DNA from: an uncultured Anaerococcus sp.
GTDB lineage: Bacteria; Bacillota; Clostridia; Tissierellales; Peptoniphilaceae
NCBI GenBank assembly: GCA_900551095.1
Contig: URUJ01000013.1
Span: 1-20,956 of the forward strand
DNA: 20,956 nt
Reading direction: 5' to 3'
Part shown: positions 14,957 through 20,956 of the stretch, in pieces
Numbering within the stretch: position 1 is the stretch's first letter
Layout: every line of letters starts with the position of its first letter
Program-made: the position numbers and the translations under genes
The notes under the pieces: generated by a model
Database searches by the model: none
Seen by the model: only the letters and a program-made list of their open reading frames with translations
What the model was told of the DNA's origin: nothing

Positions 14957-16033
14957 TTATAGTTTTCTGTTATGGGCTAAGATATGGTCTTTTTCTAGAA
15001 TATATCCTATATGTCTATGACTGTGTCTTTTCTCATTTATAAAGTGATTATGATCGTGTGCGTGGCTTATAATATGGGTATGTACCCTTCCATTATGGTA
15101 ATGAGTTATTTTATGATTATGGACGTGGCTATGGTTTTTTGCCATGGTATCAAAGACAACAAAAATTGTTCCAACTACCATAAGGGCAAGACCAATAAAA
15201 TACATAGAGGTCAATTTTTCTTCATTTATTAAAAATGCCAAAAATGCTCCGATAAAGGGTGCTACTGCGTAATATGCGCTGGTTTTGGCAGCTCCCAAAT
15301 CTCTTTGAGCTCTTATATAAAGGAAGATACTAAGTCCATAGGCTACAAAACCTAAAAGCATTACCAAAATAATATATTTTACAGGTGGGAATTTTTCACC
15401 TATAAACACACCTATTACTAGCGATCCAACACCTGAAAATACCCCCTTTAACAATACGATTTTATAGGTGGACTTATCAGAAATTTTTCTAGTGCAGTTG
15501 TTTTCTAAGCCCCAACAAGATGTAGCAAGAATTACAAAAAGAGATCCTATAGAAAACTTGAAACTTCCAGCTCCTTCAAAGGATAGTAGAATGCTTGATA
15601 TGGTGATGAATCCTATTGCAAGCCACAAGTTTTTTGAAACTTTTTCCTTAAATATAAATAAGGCTATAAGTGTTGTCGCTACAATTTCAAAATTCCCTAA
15701 TAAAGACGCATTAGATGCCGTCCCATACTCTATACCTAACATCAATAATATTGGTGCTGCTATATCAAGTACAATCATGCCAATGGTAAATAATAGATCA
15801 TTGCTATCAAGTCTCTGGCATGAATCTTCTTTTTTATAAGAAAATATATACATAATCCCAACCCCAACACCTGCACCAAGATACAAAAAGCCCGCCATAA
15901 AGGTCGGACCAACATTATCAAGCAAGACTTTTGAAAATGGTGTACTTATAGCATAAAATATTGCGGCTAATAGGGCTAGTAATATCGGCCATAGCTTACT
16001 TTCTCTAATTACAATATCGTTTTTTTCTAGCAT
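14957..16033 (-). CDS. DMT/EamA-family transporter with histidine-rich C-terminal tail
   Basis: The ATG at 16031-16033 is preferred, with GGGGA eight bases upstream. An ATG 24 bases earlier has no ribosome binding site. The 358-residue product has ten predicted TM helices in two EamA halves (W-P-I-L-L-A-L-L-A-A-I-F-Y-A-I-S-T-P-F-S-K at the start, and a second unit beginning near S-I-G-S-L-F-V-I-L-A-T-S-C-W). The last 60 residues are cytosolic and contain 17 His in alternating patterns (H-S-H-V-H-N-H, H-A-H-D-H-N-H, H-S-H-R-H). EamA proteins export or import metabolites. A His tail of this kind usually binds Zn, Ni or Co, so metal transport or metal-sensing is a plausible variation. It is coupled to the downstream membrane protein. 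Confidence 0.88.
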   Translation of the reverse strand: MLEKNDIVIRESKLWPILLALLAAIFYAISTPFSKVLLDNVGPTFMAGFLYLGAGVGVGIMYIFSYKKEDSCQRLDSNDLLFTIGMIVLDIAAPILLMLGIEYGTASNASLLGNFEIVATTLIALFIFKEKVSKNLWLAIGFITISSILLSFEGAGSFKFSIGSLFVILATSCWGLENNCTRKISDKSTYKIVLLKGVFSGVGSLVIGVFIGEKFPPVKYIILVMLLGFVAYGLSIFLYIRAQRDLGAAKTSAYYAVAPFIGAFLAFLINEEKLTSMYFIGLALMVVGTIFVVFDTMAKNHSHVHNHKITHYHNGRVHTHIISHAHDHNHFINEKRHSHRHIGYILEKDHILAHNRKL

Positions 16034-16035
16034 AA

Positions 16036-16112
16036 AAATAATCCCCACTTTCATCAAAATATACTAGTATCACTAAGTATTTTACCTGTTTAGAAAAAAT
16101 AGGGGATTATTT
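16036..16112 (-). promoter_or_regulatory. Leader inverted repeat that would mask the transporter's ribosome binding site
   Basis: AAATAATCCCC (16036-16046) and GGGGATTATTT (16102-16112) are a perfect 11-bp inverted repeat. In the transporter mRNA the 3' arm includes the GGGGA ribosome binding site and ends two bases before the AUG, followed by Us. If transcription starts upstream of 16112 the stem would hide the start or act as an attenuator. Between the arms is an ATACTTAGTGATACTAGTAT segment that could be an operator. Confidence 0.4.
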
Positions 16113-16114
16113 AT

Positions 16115-16350
16115 TTATTTTTCAAAATAATTTTCATAATTAGAAACTAAAAGCCTAAGTCTTTTAACTTCCTCTTTTAGAAGGTCTTTCCCTTCATCGG
16201 TGATTACATAGTGCTTGCCTTTTTTCTTAACTTCTACCCTTTTTATGAGGTCATTTTCTAAAAATTGGGCCAAAAAATATAAAAAGTGCCTGGGGTGTGT
16301 TTTATTCTACCTTTGGTGATTTTCTCTACCAGGTTCCTATCTCTGCCCAT
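16115..16350 (-). pseudogene. PadR-like regulator remnant, N-terminally truncated and frameshifted
   Basis: From ATG 16348-16350 the frame reads M-G-R-D-R-N-L-V-E-K-I-T-K-G-R-I-K-H-T-P then G-T-F-Y-I-F-W and stops. The next frame continues A-Q-F-L-E-N-D-L-I-K-R-V-E-V-K-K-K-G-K-H and Y-V-I-T-D-E-G-K-D-L-L-K-E-E to a TAA at 16115-16117. Joined, this is the PadR wing and following helix (P-G-T-x-Y-x-x-L-x-x-L-E-x-x-x-L-I, then Y-x-I-T-x-E-G). One extra T in the T6 tract (plus 16272-16277) restores the frame. The usual first 25-30 residues of the HTH are absent; the upstream DNA belongs to another truncated gene. It may once have controlled the transporter downstream. Confidence 0.7.
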
Positions 16351-16358
16351 AAATTTGC

Positions 16359-16550
16359 TTATTCACCAAAAATATTAAAATACTTATATCCAGTTTTAAA
16401 TAATTTAATAACCGCTTTTTTGATCATAAAACCACTACTAATGTTATTTGCGATTATAAAACAGTTTTCTCCCGATATTGGGTCGATATCAAAATCATTG
16501 CTATCTTTCGAACATAAATTATCATAAAGCCAATCGTTATTGTAGTACAT
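16359..16550 (-). pseudogene. 63-aa hypothetical protein, probably 3'-truncated
   Basis: The ATG at 16548-16550 has AGGTG five bases upstream and lies seven bases after the HIRAN gene stop. The product is short and acidic at first (MYYNNDWLYDNLCSKDSNDF), then F-I-I-A-N-N-I-S-S-G-F-M-I-K-K-A-V-I-K-L and F-K-T-G-Y-K-Y-F-N-I-F-G-E, stopping abruptly after a strand-helix-strand unit. The stop is about ten bases from the truncated start of the PadR remnant, as expected of a deletion joint. No family is recognised. It could also be a genuine small protein. Confidence 0.5.
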
Positions 16551-16557
16551 ATCACAC

Positions 16558-16959
16558 CTAAGATTCGTTAAGATATATCTTTATTTTTATCCTGGCCCAC
16601 TTACCTAGCATTTCTTTATCTTCCACTTTTGCAAAAAGATTTTTGCCGGCGTCCATTAGTCTTGAAAAAATCACATTATCTTGACGAGGAACATAGCCTA
16701 TTTTTTCTTTTCTTAATGTTTCTATAGAAATGGCTTGCGGATCGTGTTCGTTGTCGGGTTCTCGGTAGAATATTAGCTTTTCTCCCTTTTCTAAAGTTTC
16801 GTAGATTTCTTCAATTTTTTCTATATGTGTAGTGCCCGCCACATATGAATCAGAAAGATAGATTTCCTGTTCAAAGGGTTTAGGAAGGTCAAGGCCCTTT
16901 TCGTTGTTTATGATAATATCAACAAGGCCATTCTGGTATTTTTTTATTAGATTACTCAT
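16558..16959 (-). CDS. HIRAN-domain protein
   Basis: This 133-residue protein is mostly one HIRAN domain (about 30-130): I-Y-L-S-D-S-Y-V-A-G-T-T-H (33-45), L-x-x-G-E-K-L-I-F-Y-R-E-P-D-N-E-H-D-P-Q-A-I-S-I (57-79) and K-I-G-Y-V-P-R-Q-D-N (86-95). The R-E-P-x-N-x-x-D-x-x-A-I core is the family hallmark. HIRAN domains bind DNA, in HLTF the 3' end of single strands, and elsewhere are fused to helicases or nucleases. Here the domain stands alone. The start codon follows the stop of the J-domain gene with no gap (TAAATG), and GAGG is inside the upstream gene's end, so the pair is translationally coupled. Confidence 0.9.
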   Translation of the reverse strand: MSNLIKKYQNGLVDIIINNEKGLDLPKPFEQEIYLSDSYVAGTTHIEKIEEIYETLEKGEKLIFYREPDNEHDPQAISIETLRKEKIGYVPRQDNVIFSRLMDAGKNLFAKVEDKEMLGKWARIKIKIYLNES

Positions 16960-17760
16960 TTATTTCCTCAATAATTCTTTTATGTATTCTTCTTGGGTCT
17001 TTATGGCTTCTTGATAGGATTTTAGTTCATTTTCTAAAGTATTAAGCTTCTCTAATTTTTTATCTTCATCTTCTAGATAAATCTTTAAAGTATAGGGACT
17101 TTTAGATTTTATCAAATCAATATCATTTTGAATCTTCTGTACTAATTCTTCTAGTCTTTTGATCTCATCCAGCAAAGATTTTCCGGTTAAAGGATTTTCG
17201 GAGTCTATATCTCCTGTGCATACTATATCATAGATAAGCTCTAAAGTATAAAGATCACCCGCTTTGTATGATTCTGTGGCATTATAGAATAGGTCTTTCT
17301 TTCTTTCAGAAAGTTCTGGATTAAGGTCGGGATGCAAGGCTCTTACAATTTTTCTATATAGTTTTTTTAGCAAAATTGTATCTTCTTTAGATAGAAGCTC
17401 TAAATGCGAACGACTAATTGCACGATTAATTTCATCCATTTTAGAATCGAGCTTTTCATTATAGTCAGCAAATTCAACATCAAGTATGGCCTCAATTTCT
17501 GATAAATCTATTTTCTCTTTTCGATTAATCCTAACCTGGATCAAAGCTTTCTTTCTTCTAAGCCTGTGATACTTACAAAAAGCAGAAAATACCTTGTATT
17601 CAAGGCTTCCAAAAATCAGCATATATTGGGTTTTAATATTTTCACAAACTACATAGTAAAGATTGTCCCTATCTAATAGAAGCTCCTCTAAGCTTTCCCT
17701 AAGCTTTTCTAGTTTTTTCCTAAGTTTTTTATCATCAGGAAACTCAATTATTTTTCCCAT
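16960..17760 (-). CDS. Coiled-coil protein with a J-domain (DnaJ-like HPD)
   Basis: This is a 266-residue protein. Residues 10-30 and about 195-265 are Lys/Glu-rich coiled coils. Between them L-K-K-L-Y-R-K-I-V-R-A-L-H-P-D-L-N-P (131-148), with His-Pro-Asp at 143-145, and A-T-E-S-Y-K-A-G-D-L (161-170) match helix II, the HPD loop and helix III of a J-domain. J-domains stimulate the ATPase of DnaK-type Hsp70. No zinc-finger or substrate-binding C domain of DnaJ is present, so it is a specialised co-chaperone or uses the fold for another task. The ATG has AAAGG seven bases upstream. It is the first gene of a J-domain/HIRAN/63-aa unit. Confidence 0.82.
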   Translation of the reverse strand: MGKIIEFPDDKKLRKKLEKLRESLEELLLDRDNLYYVVCENIKTQYMLIFGSLEYKVFSAFCKYHRLRRKKALIQVRINRKEKIDLSEIEAILDVEFADYNEKLDSKMDEINRAISRSHLELLSKEDTILLKKLYRKIVRALHPDLNPELSERKKDLFYNATESYKAGDLYTLELIYDIVCTGDIDSENPLTGKSLLDEIKRLEELVQKIQNDIDLIKSKSPYTLKIYLEDEDKKLEKLNTLENELKSYQEAIKTQEEYIKELLRK

Positions 17761-17797
17761 AGATCTACCTTTCTTAATTGTTCTTTAAATTTTATTT

Positions 17798-17839
17798 AAA
17801 AAAATCCCAACATAATAAGCAAATCAAAATGTTGGGGTT
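17798..17839 (-). terminator. Terminator of the small membrane-peptide gene
   Basis: AATCCCAACAT (17803-17813) pairs with ATGTTGGGGTT (17829-17839) with one G-T, and is followed on the minus strand by a run of seven Ts. It isolates the gene from the J-domain unit downstream. Confidence 0.85.
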
Positions 17840-17843
17840 AATA

Positions 17844-18119
17844 TTATTTATCTTTTTTCGGACCATTAATTCCAACTGCCATACCTAAGAGCATGCCAAT
17901 AGCTATTCCCATCGGGATATTTTCTCTACCTAACGATATAGCAACTCCAATACCCAGTACCATACCGACAGTCATACCTTCAACGAGATAAGTCTTTTTA
18001 TCTGACTCAATTCCATTTTTTGATTGCTTTACTGCTTTCATTATAACATATATTGTAATTATGCCAATTACAATTATGGGAAGTATTATTTTAATTAATT
18101 TCATATTTTCATTATTCAT
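17844..18119 (-). CDS. Small two-helix, glycine-rich membrane protein
   Basis: The ATG at 18117-18119 is chosen, nine bases from AAGGAG. An ATG nine bases earlier overlaps the ribosome binding site and cannot be used well. The 91-residue product has a first hydrophobic helix (about 8-27, I-I-L-P-I-I-V-I-G-I-I-T-I-Y-V-I-M) and a short charged linker. Two Gly/Met-rich segments follow, G-M-T-V-G-M-V-L-G-I-G-V-A-I-S-L-G and G-M-A-I-G-M-L-L-G-M-A-V-G. The GxxxG spacing resembles a glycine-zipper. No family is recognised. It is monocistronic and divergent from the surface-protein gene. Confidence 0.75.
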   Translation of the reverse strand: MNNENMKLIKIILPIIVIGIITIYVIMKAVKQSKNGIESDKKTYLVEGMTVGMVLGIGVAISLGRENIPMGIAIGMLLGMAVGINGPKKDK

Positions 18120-18243
18120 AAAATTCATCTCCTTTTTTCTGATGTATTATCTTTTTACCCAGTTTAGCAATTCTATTTGTAAAGTCTTTGTAAAGCCTTT
18201 TTAATTTAAAGAAGTATAGTAATTTTATAATAAGGGGTGGGTT

Positions 18244-19791
18244 ATGAAAGCAAATAAAAATATTATACTTATACTTAGCCTGACTTTAGCCTTATCGAAC
18301 AACTTAGCATATGCCAGCGAAGTATACTCAAAGCAAATTAATCCTACTATAGAGGAAAATAATGCAGAATCTTCTTCAGATAATCTGACAGATGAAATCG
18401 TAAAGGAAAAAGAAAAGCTAATAAATTTTATAGAAGATTTCAAAAAATCCACAAATTACTTGGATTCTTCTGACCAGATAAGAATATTATATGATAATTC
18501 CATAGTCTTTAATTCTAGGGCTTTAGATCAAGATAATTATGAATGGTTAATATTTTCTAATAATAATTTAAAAGAAGATATTAAGCTTATAGAAGATCTT
18601 TCTAATAGCGATTTTCAGAATAAAGAAAATATCAATGTGGAATCTATATATTTCAATAATCCTTTGTTTAAAATAGCATATTTAAAGCTTGATAAATCTG
18701 AACAAGAATTCTTAGATGAATTAAGTAAAGAAAATAATGAGATAGACCTATTAAAAATTTCTGATTTCAGAAAGATAGGAAATGAAGATTTATTGATATT
18801 TTTTAGTGATTGGATATATCCTTTCATGAATGATGAAGATAATGATGGGGTAATTGCATCTTCCCAAGTCTTATTAGATTCAGTAAAAGAGGATGAAATT
18901 TTATTTGAAACCTATAAAAATACTAGTTATGATGAGAGAAATAAATTATATGATAATCATATAAATTCCAATAACGATATAGATAAGAGCAATCTAAATT
19001 TAATAAATTTATTGACAGCTAACTACCAAAACAAACAAGTAAATGATGAAGAACTAGCAAATAATAATGACAAATTGACCGAAACATTCCACATGCCAGA
19101 AACTGTAGTTTTAGGTGAAGACGATCATAAAGATATAAGTGATAGTGAATCAAGCAAGGTTATTTCTGAAAATATAGAAAAAACAAATGATTTCAAAGAC
19201 TCAGATACAGAATATAATGGGGATTACTTGATAGATGAAAAAGCAATCCAGTTTGACGACTCAATTTTTTCTAGAAAAGAAAAAACTAGGGAAGCATACA
19301 CAAAATTAACCGACGGACAAAAGCGAACCTTAAATGAGATGAATACTGACGGGAAATATCCTTTGACAATTGATGAAGTCAAGAAATCTGGTTTATTTAA
19401 AATTCCTGTTAATAACGATGTGTGGATTTACCCTTTTATGATTGATAAGAATAATAGTGGAGAAGTTGGCGAATATAATGGTGGATTTGATGATATGGAG
19501 CCTGGTGAATCTTCCAGTACAGGTTCTAGTACTAGTAACAACTATGCTGTTAGTGATTCTCCTCAACTTATAAGTGAAAATGAAATCTACACTAACACCA
19601 CGCCTATAGAAGATAATGTTGTTACAAGTTCCCCTGAGCCTGTCAATTACACTCAAACTACTAGCCCATCTATTAATACTGTCCAATATTACAATGTAAA
19701 AACCGGAATTAAGGGTCTTAGACCTGTTATAATAGTTTTGATTGCAGGATCAATTGCGTATTATTTTATTAAGAAAAATAGCAAAAATTAA
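18244..19791 (+). CDS. Secreted, membrane-anchored surface protein with two WIYPFM/DxDxDG repeats
   Basis: This is a 515-residue protein. Residues 1-24 are a signal peptide (K-A-N-K-N-I-I-L-I-L-S-L-T-L-A-L then A-Y-A/S). Residues 494-508 (P-V-I-I-V-L-I-A-G-S-I-A-Y-Y-F) with a Lys-rich end form a C-terminal anchor; there is no LPxTG. W-I-Y-P-F-M-N-D-E-D-N-D-G (190-202) and W-I-Y-P-F-M-I-D-K-N-N-S-G (394-406) are the same motif. Both resemble an EF-hand/excalibur-like Ca2+ loop, and both are preceded by an acidic helix region. The second copy follows Y-T-K-L-T-D-G-Q-K-R-T-L-N-E-M-N-T-D-G-K. Between are Asn/Asp/Ser-rich linkers. It probably faces the outside of the cell; a binding role is inferred. 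Upstream is a tandem TTTGTAAAGYC (18176-18197); the ribosome binding site AAGGGG precedes the ATG. Confidence 0.85.
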   Translation: MKANKNIILILSLTLALSNNLAYASEVYSKQINPTIEENNAESSSDNLTDEIVKEKEKLINFIEDFKKSTNYLDSSDQIRILYDNSIVFNSRALDQDNYEWLIFSNNNLKEDIKLIEDLSNSDFQNKENINVESIYFNNPLFKIAYLKLDKSEQEFLDELSKENNEIDLLKISDFRKIGNEDLLIFFSDWIYPFMNDEDNDGVIASSQVLLDSVKEDEILFETYKNTSYDERNKLYDNHINSNNDIDKSNLNLINLLTANYQNKQVNDEELANNNDKLTETFHMPETVVLGEDDHKDISDSESSKVISENIEKTNDFKDSDTEYNGDYLIDEKAIQFDDSIFSRKEKTREAYTKLTDGQKRTLNEMNTDGKYPLTIDEVKKSGLFKIPVNNDVWIYPFMIDKNNSGEVGEYNGGFDDMEPGESSSTGSSTSNNYAVSDSPQLISENEIYTNTTPIEDNVVTSSPEPVNYTQTTSPSINTVQYYNVKTGIKGLRPVIIVLIAGSIAYYFIKKNSKN

Positions 19792-19878
19792 AAATTAATA
19801 ATTTTCATATGCTAAATTGATTTATATCTTACCAACTATTAAGTATAATATTTACTTAAATATTATAATATTGAAAAT

Positions 19879-19927
19879 AAGACTATTAGGATTTATTCTT
19901 CCTAAAAGTCTTATTTTTATATTTTTT
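19879..19927 (+). terminator. Terminator of the surface-protein gene
   Basis: AAGACTATTAGGA pairs with TCCTAAAAGTCTT (one A-A mismatch) around an eight-base loop, then ATTTTTATATTTTTT. It lies about 90 bases past the stop. Confidence 0.8.
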
Positions 19928-20025
19928 ATTAAATTATAAATACCAGCACGCCATATTGGAGCTCCGAGTATTCCATCACACGCACCACTATCCCAACTAC
20001 TTCTGTAGCTGTTTTTTATTTGTTT

Positions 20026-20343
20026 TTATTTGACTTCCTCTCCCGTAAGCGGGTCATTGTATTCCTTTATACTTATTTGGTCAGTATAATAATCTTCTTT
20101 CAATTGATTTTGTATGTATTCTTTTATTTTCTTTTCATTTCTTCCCACCGTATCCACATAGTATCCTCTACACCAAAAGTGTCTGTTTCCATATTTATAT
20201 TTTAAGTTGGCATGTCTATCGAATATTATCAGAGATCTTTTTCTTTTTCAATATCCCATTATTTGTGATACAGAATATTTTGGTGCAAAAACTATATGAT
20301 ATTTGCATCTCCATTTGGTATGTGATAAACTATTCTTATCCAG
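20026..20343 (-). pseudogene. tnpA: IS200-type Y1 transposase tnpA, internally deleted
   Basis: The frame reads H-T-K-W-R-C-K-Y-H-I-V-F-A-P-K-Y then directly S-V-S-Q-I-M-G-Y, a TGA (normally a Leu), and K-R-K-R-S-L-I-I-F-D-R-H-A-N-L. It continues K-Y-K-Y-G-N-R-H-F-W-C-R-G-Y-Y-V-D-T-V-G and ends D-P-L-T-G-E-E-V-K. Intact TnpA is about 130-155 residues. Here roughly 40-45 residues, including the HUH (H-x-H) metal motif, are missing between K-Y and S-V, while the catalytic Tyr and its Gln partner (Y-I-Q-N-Q) remain. The deletion keeps the frame. The only start-like codon after AAGGAGG is CTG at 20341-20343, so the original ATG or GTG may also be changed. The protein is inactive. Confidence 0.85.
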
Positions 20344-20344
20344 G

Positions 20345-20422
20345 TTTAGCCTCCTTGTTTAATTGTGCATGTGACTATCACAGTTATACTTTAAGGAGGT
20401 TTTCTTGGTGCTTGAGGCTAAA
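20345..20422 (-). promoter_or_regulatory. tnpA leader: two alternative stems masking the ribosome binding site
   Basis: In the minus-strand RNA, TTTAGCCTC (20422-20414) pairs with GAGGCTAAA (20353-20345), and CCTCCTT (20399-20393) pairs with AAGGAGG (20357-20351). Both sequester the same AAGGAGG. This matches the known translational self-repression of IS200 tnpA mRNA. The leader is intact though the gene is dead. Confidence 0.7.
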
Positions 20423-20433
20423 GCTAATTTCCT

Positions 20434-20458
20434 CCACCTGCATAGCAGGTGGTTTTTT
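20434..20458. repeat. IS200-type end hairpin
   Basis: CCACCTGC (20434-20441), loop ATA, GCAGGTGG (20445-20452), then TTTTTTG. This is a perfect 8-bp stem of the kind recognised as single-strand DNA by Y1 transposases. It also looks like a terminator on the plus strand. Confidence 0.7.
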
Positions 20459-20504
20459 GTTTCGCTCTCTTTCGTTCGCTCAACTCACTTAAGTGGACAT
20501 AGAA

Positions 20505-20538
20505 ATCAATCCAAACCCTTCTTAAGGCTTGGATTGAT
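20505..20538 (-). terminator. Hairpin downstream of the flavodiiron gene
   Basis: ATCAATCCAA (20505-20514) and TTGGATTGAT (20529-20538) form a perfect 10-bp stem, with CCTT-CTT-AAGG stacked inside. The T tract on the minus strand is short (TTTC), so termination is likely but not certain. Confidence 0.65.
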
Positions 20539-20559
20539 GTTATTAACTATTTCTAAGGT

Positions 20560-20956
20560 TTACTTATTTTTTTCTAAAGTTGAGGCATCAAGAAGGGCTT
20601 TCGAAAATTTCACCGTTTCCTTCAAAAATTCATCATCTGGCATCCATGAAGCTTTTATTTCTTCGTCTATTAGTTCAAAGCCTGCTTCTTTAAGCTCTTC
20701 TCTTAAGACCTTATTTCCTTCTCCAGACCAACCATAAGATCCGAAGACTCCTGCTACTTTATCTTTAAATTTAAGCTCTTTTAGGAAGTGTAGCCATCCA
20801 GATACGGTTGTGATAGAGGATCTGCCAACTGTTGGAGAACCGACAGCAATTGCTTTTGATCTAAAGACTTCTGTCATAATATCATTTCTATCCATTTCTG
20901 GAACTGATAAGACTTTGGTCCTGGTAGATGGTGAAATTTCTCTAATATCATCTGCA
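20560..20956 (-). CDS. FprA-family A-type flavodiiron protein, C-terminal part (5' end outside window)
   Basis: The frame is open to the window edge and gives 131 residues of the C-terminal flavodoxin domain. A-V-G-S-P-T-V-G-R-S-S-I-T-T-V-S-G-W-L and V-F-G-S-Y-G-W-S-G-E-G are the FMN-binding loops typical of flavodiiron proteins. The N-terminal metallo-beta-lactamase-like diiron domain would lie outside. These enzymes reduce O2 to water or NO to N2O, protecting anaerobes. An internal ATG at 20893-20895 is not the real start, because the frame and homologous sequence continue upstream (P-S-T-R-T-K-V-L-S-V-P-E-M-D-R). A hairpin follows. Confidence 0.9.
   Translation of the reverse strand, partial: ADDIREISPSTRTKVLSVPEMDRNDIMTEVFRSKAIAVGSPTVGRSSITTVSGWLHFLKELKFKDKVAGVFGSYGWSGEGNKVLREELKEAGFELIDEEIKASWMPDDEFLKETVKFSKALLDASTLEKNK

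Larger units (their letters stand above)
19995..20458 (-). mobile_element. IS200/IS605-type element remnant
   Basis: The remnant contains a shortened tnpA (20026-20343). Its leader has two alternative RBS-hiding stems. At the 20434-20452 end there is a hairpin CCACCTGC-ATA-GCAGGTGG with a T run, and at the other a smaller hairpin AACTAC-TTCT-GTAGCT (19995-20010) followed by Ts. Subterminal hairpins and no terminal inverted repeats are the IS200/IS605 pattern. No tnpB is present. The exact ends cannot be fixed. GC-richer bases 19943-19994 and 20461-20481 may still belong to it. Confidence 0.75.

Noticed and set aside
16297..16527. Plus-strand 76-codon frame
   Set aside because: It is antisense to the 63-aa gene and PadR remnant, where the minus strand has a ribosome binding site and family motifs.
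20265..20737. Plus-strand frames of 75 and 110 codons
   Set aside because: They run opposite to the tnpA remnant leader and the flavodiiron gene and have no recognisable domain or ribosome binding site.
1..20956. tRNA or rRNA genes
   Set aside because: No cloverleaf-like or rRNA-like GC-rich stretch was seen on either strand.

Overview
This is a low-GC chromosomal window, probably from a strictly anaerobic Gram-positive coccus of the Anaerococcus/Peptoniphilus type (Tissierellia). That placement is inference. It rests on the AT-rich composition, strong AGGAGG-type ribosome binding sites, EFR1-type ferredoxin-flavodoxin, flavodiiron protein, DUF523 and NSS transporter genes, and a surface protein with WIYPFM/DxDxDG repeats. 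No tRNA, rRNA, CRISPR array or prophage module was seen.

Left edge (1-1361): the last codons of an IS110-like transposase, then a small XRE regulator on the minus strand. Almost 1 kb without a recognisable gene follows. It holds two repeat families: three 16-bp units at an exact 32-bp period, and a TGTTACATTTATAGTACC motif in four same-strand copies.

Core (1362-9440): mostly independent housekeeping or metabolic genes, many ended by clear hairpin terminators. They are a hotdog thioesterase, a P-loop GTPase with a DUF697-like hydrophobic tail, DUF523, an NSS Na+ symporter, a small membrane protein, a CaiB/BaiF-AMACR family enzyme, a glutaredoxin-like protein, a flavodoxin, and a CDF metal exporter with Mn-type metal-site residues and a doubled cytosolic domain.

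Accessory stretch (9451-13923): an EFR1 flavodoxin-ferredoxin lies downstream of three small unrecognised soluble-protein genes on one strand. One of these is split by a single in-frame TAA. Another seems to have lost an ATGA stop/start overlap through a one-base change in an A tract. A divergent K+ channel with RCK domains follows, then a class II Fic protein with a C-terminal winged helix. The Fic gene has six TGGCG/CGCCA sites packed upstream.

Membrane and small-gene stretch (14045-18119): a polytopic protein resembling the PF04240 carotenoid family is coupled to a DMT/EamA transporter with a very His-rich tail. Upstream is a frameshifted, N-terminally truncated PadR-like remnant butted against a truncated 63-aa gene. 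Above that is a tightly coupled pair, a coiled-coil J-domain (HPD) protein followed directly by a HIRAN-domain protein. This is the most unusual gene combination in the window. A two-helix glycine-rich membrane peptide completes the block.

Right edge (18244-20956): a secreted, membrane-anchored 515-aa surface protein; an internally deleted IS200/IS605 TnpA remnant that keeps its RBS-sequestering leader stems and end hairpin; and the 3' end of an FprA-type flavodiiron gene that leaves the window. Three separate reading-frame lesions (two in 6-base homopolymers, one nonsense codon) mean read quality should be considered before the affected genes are called decayed.
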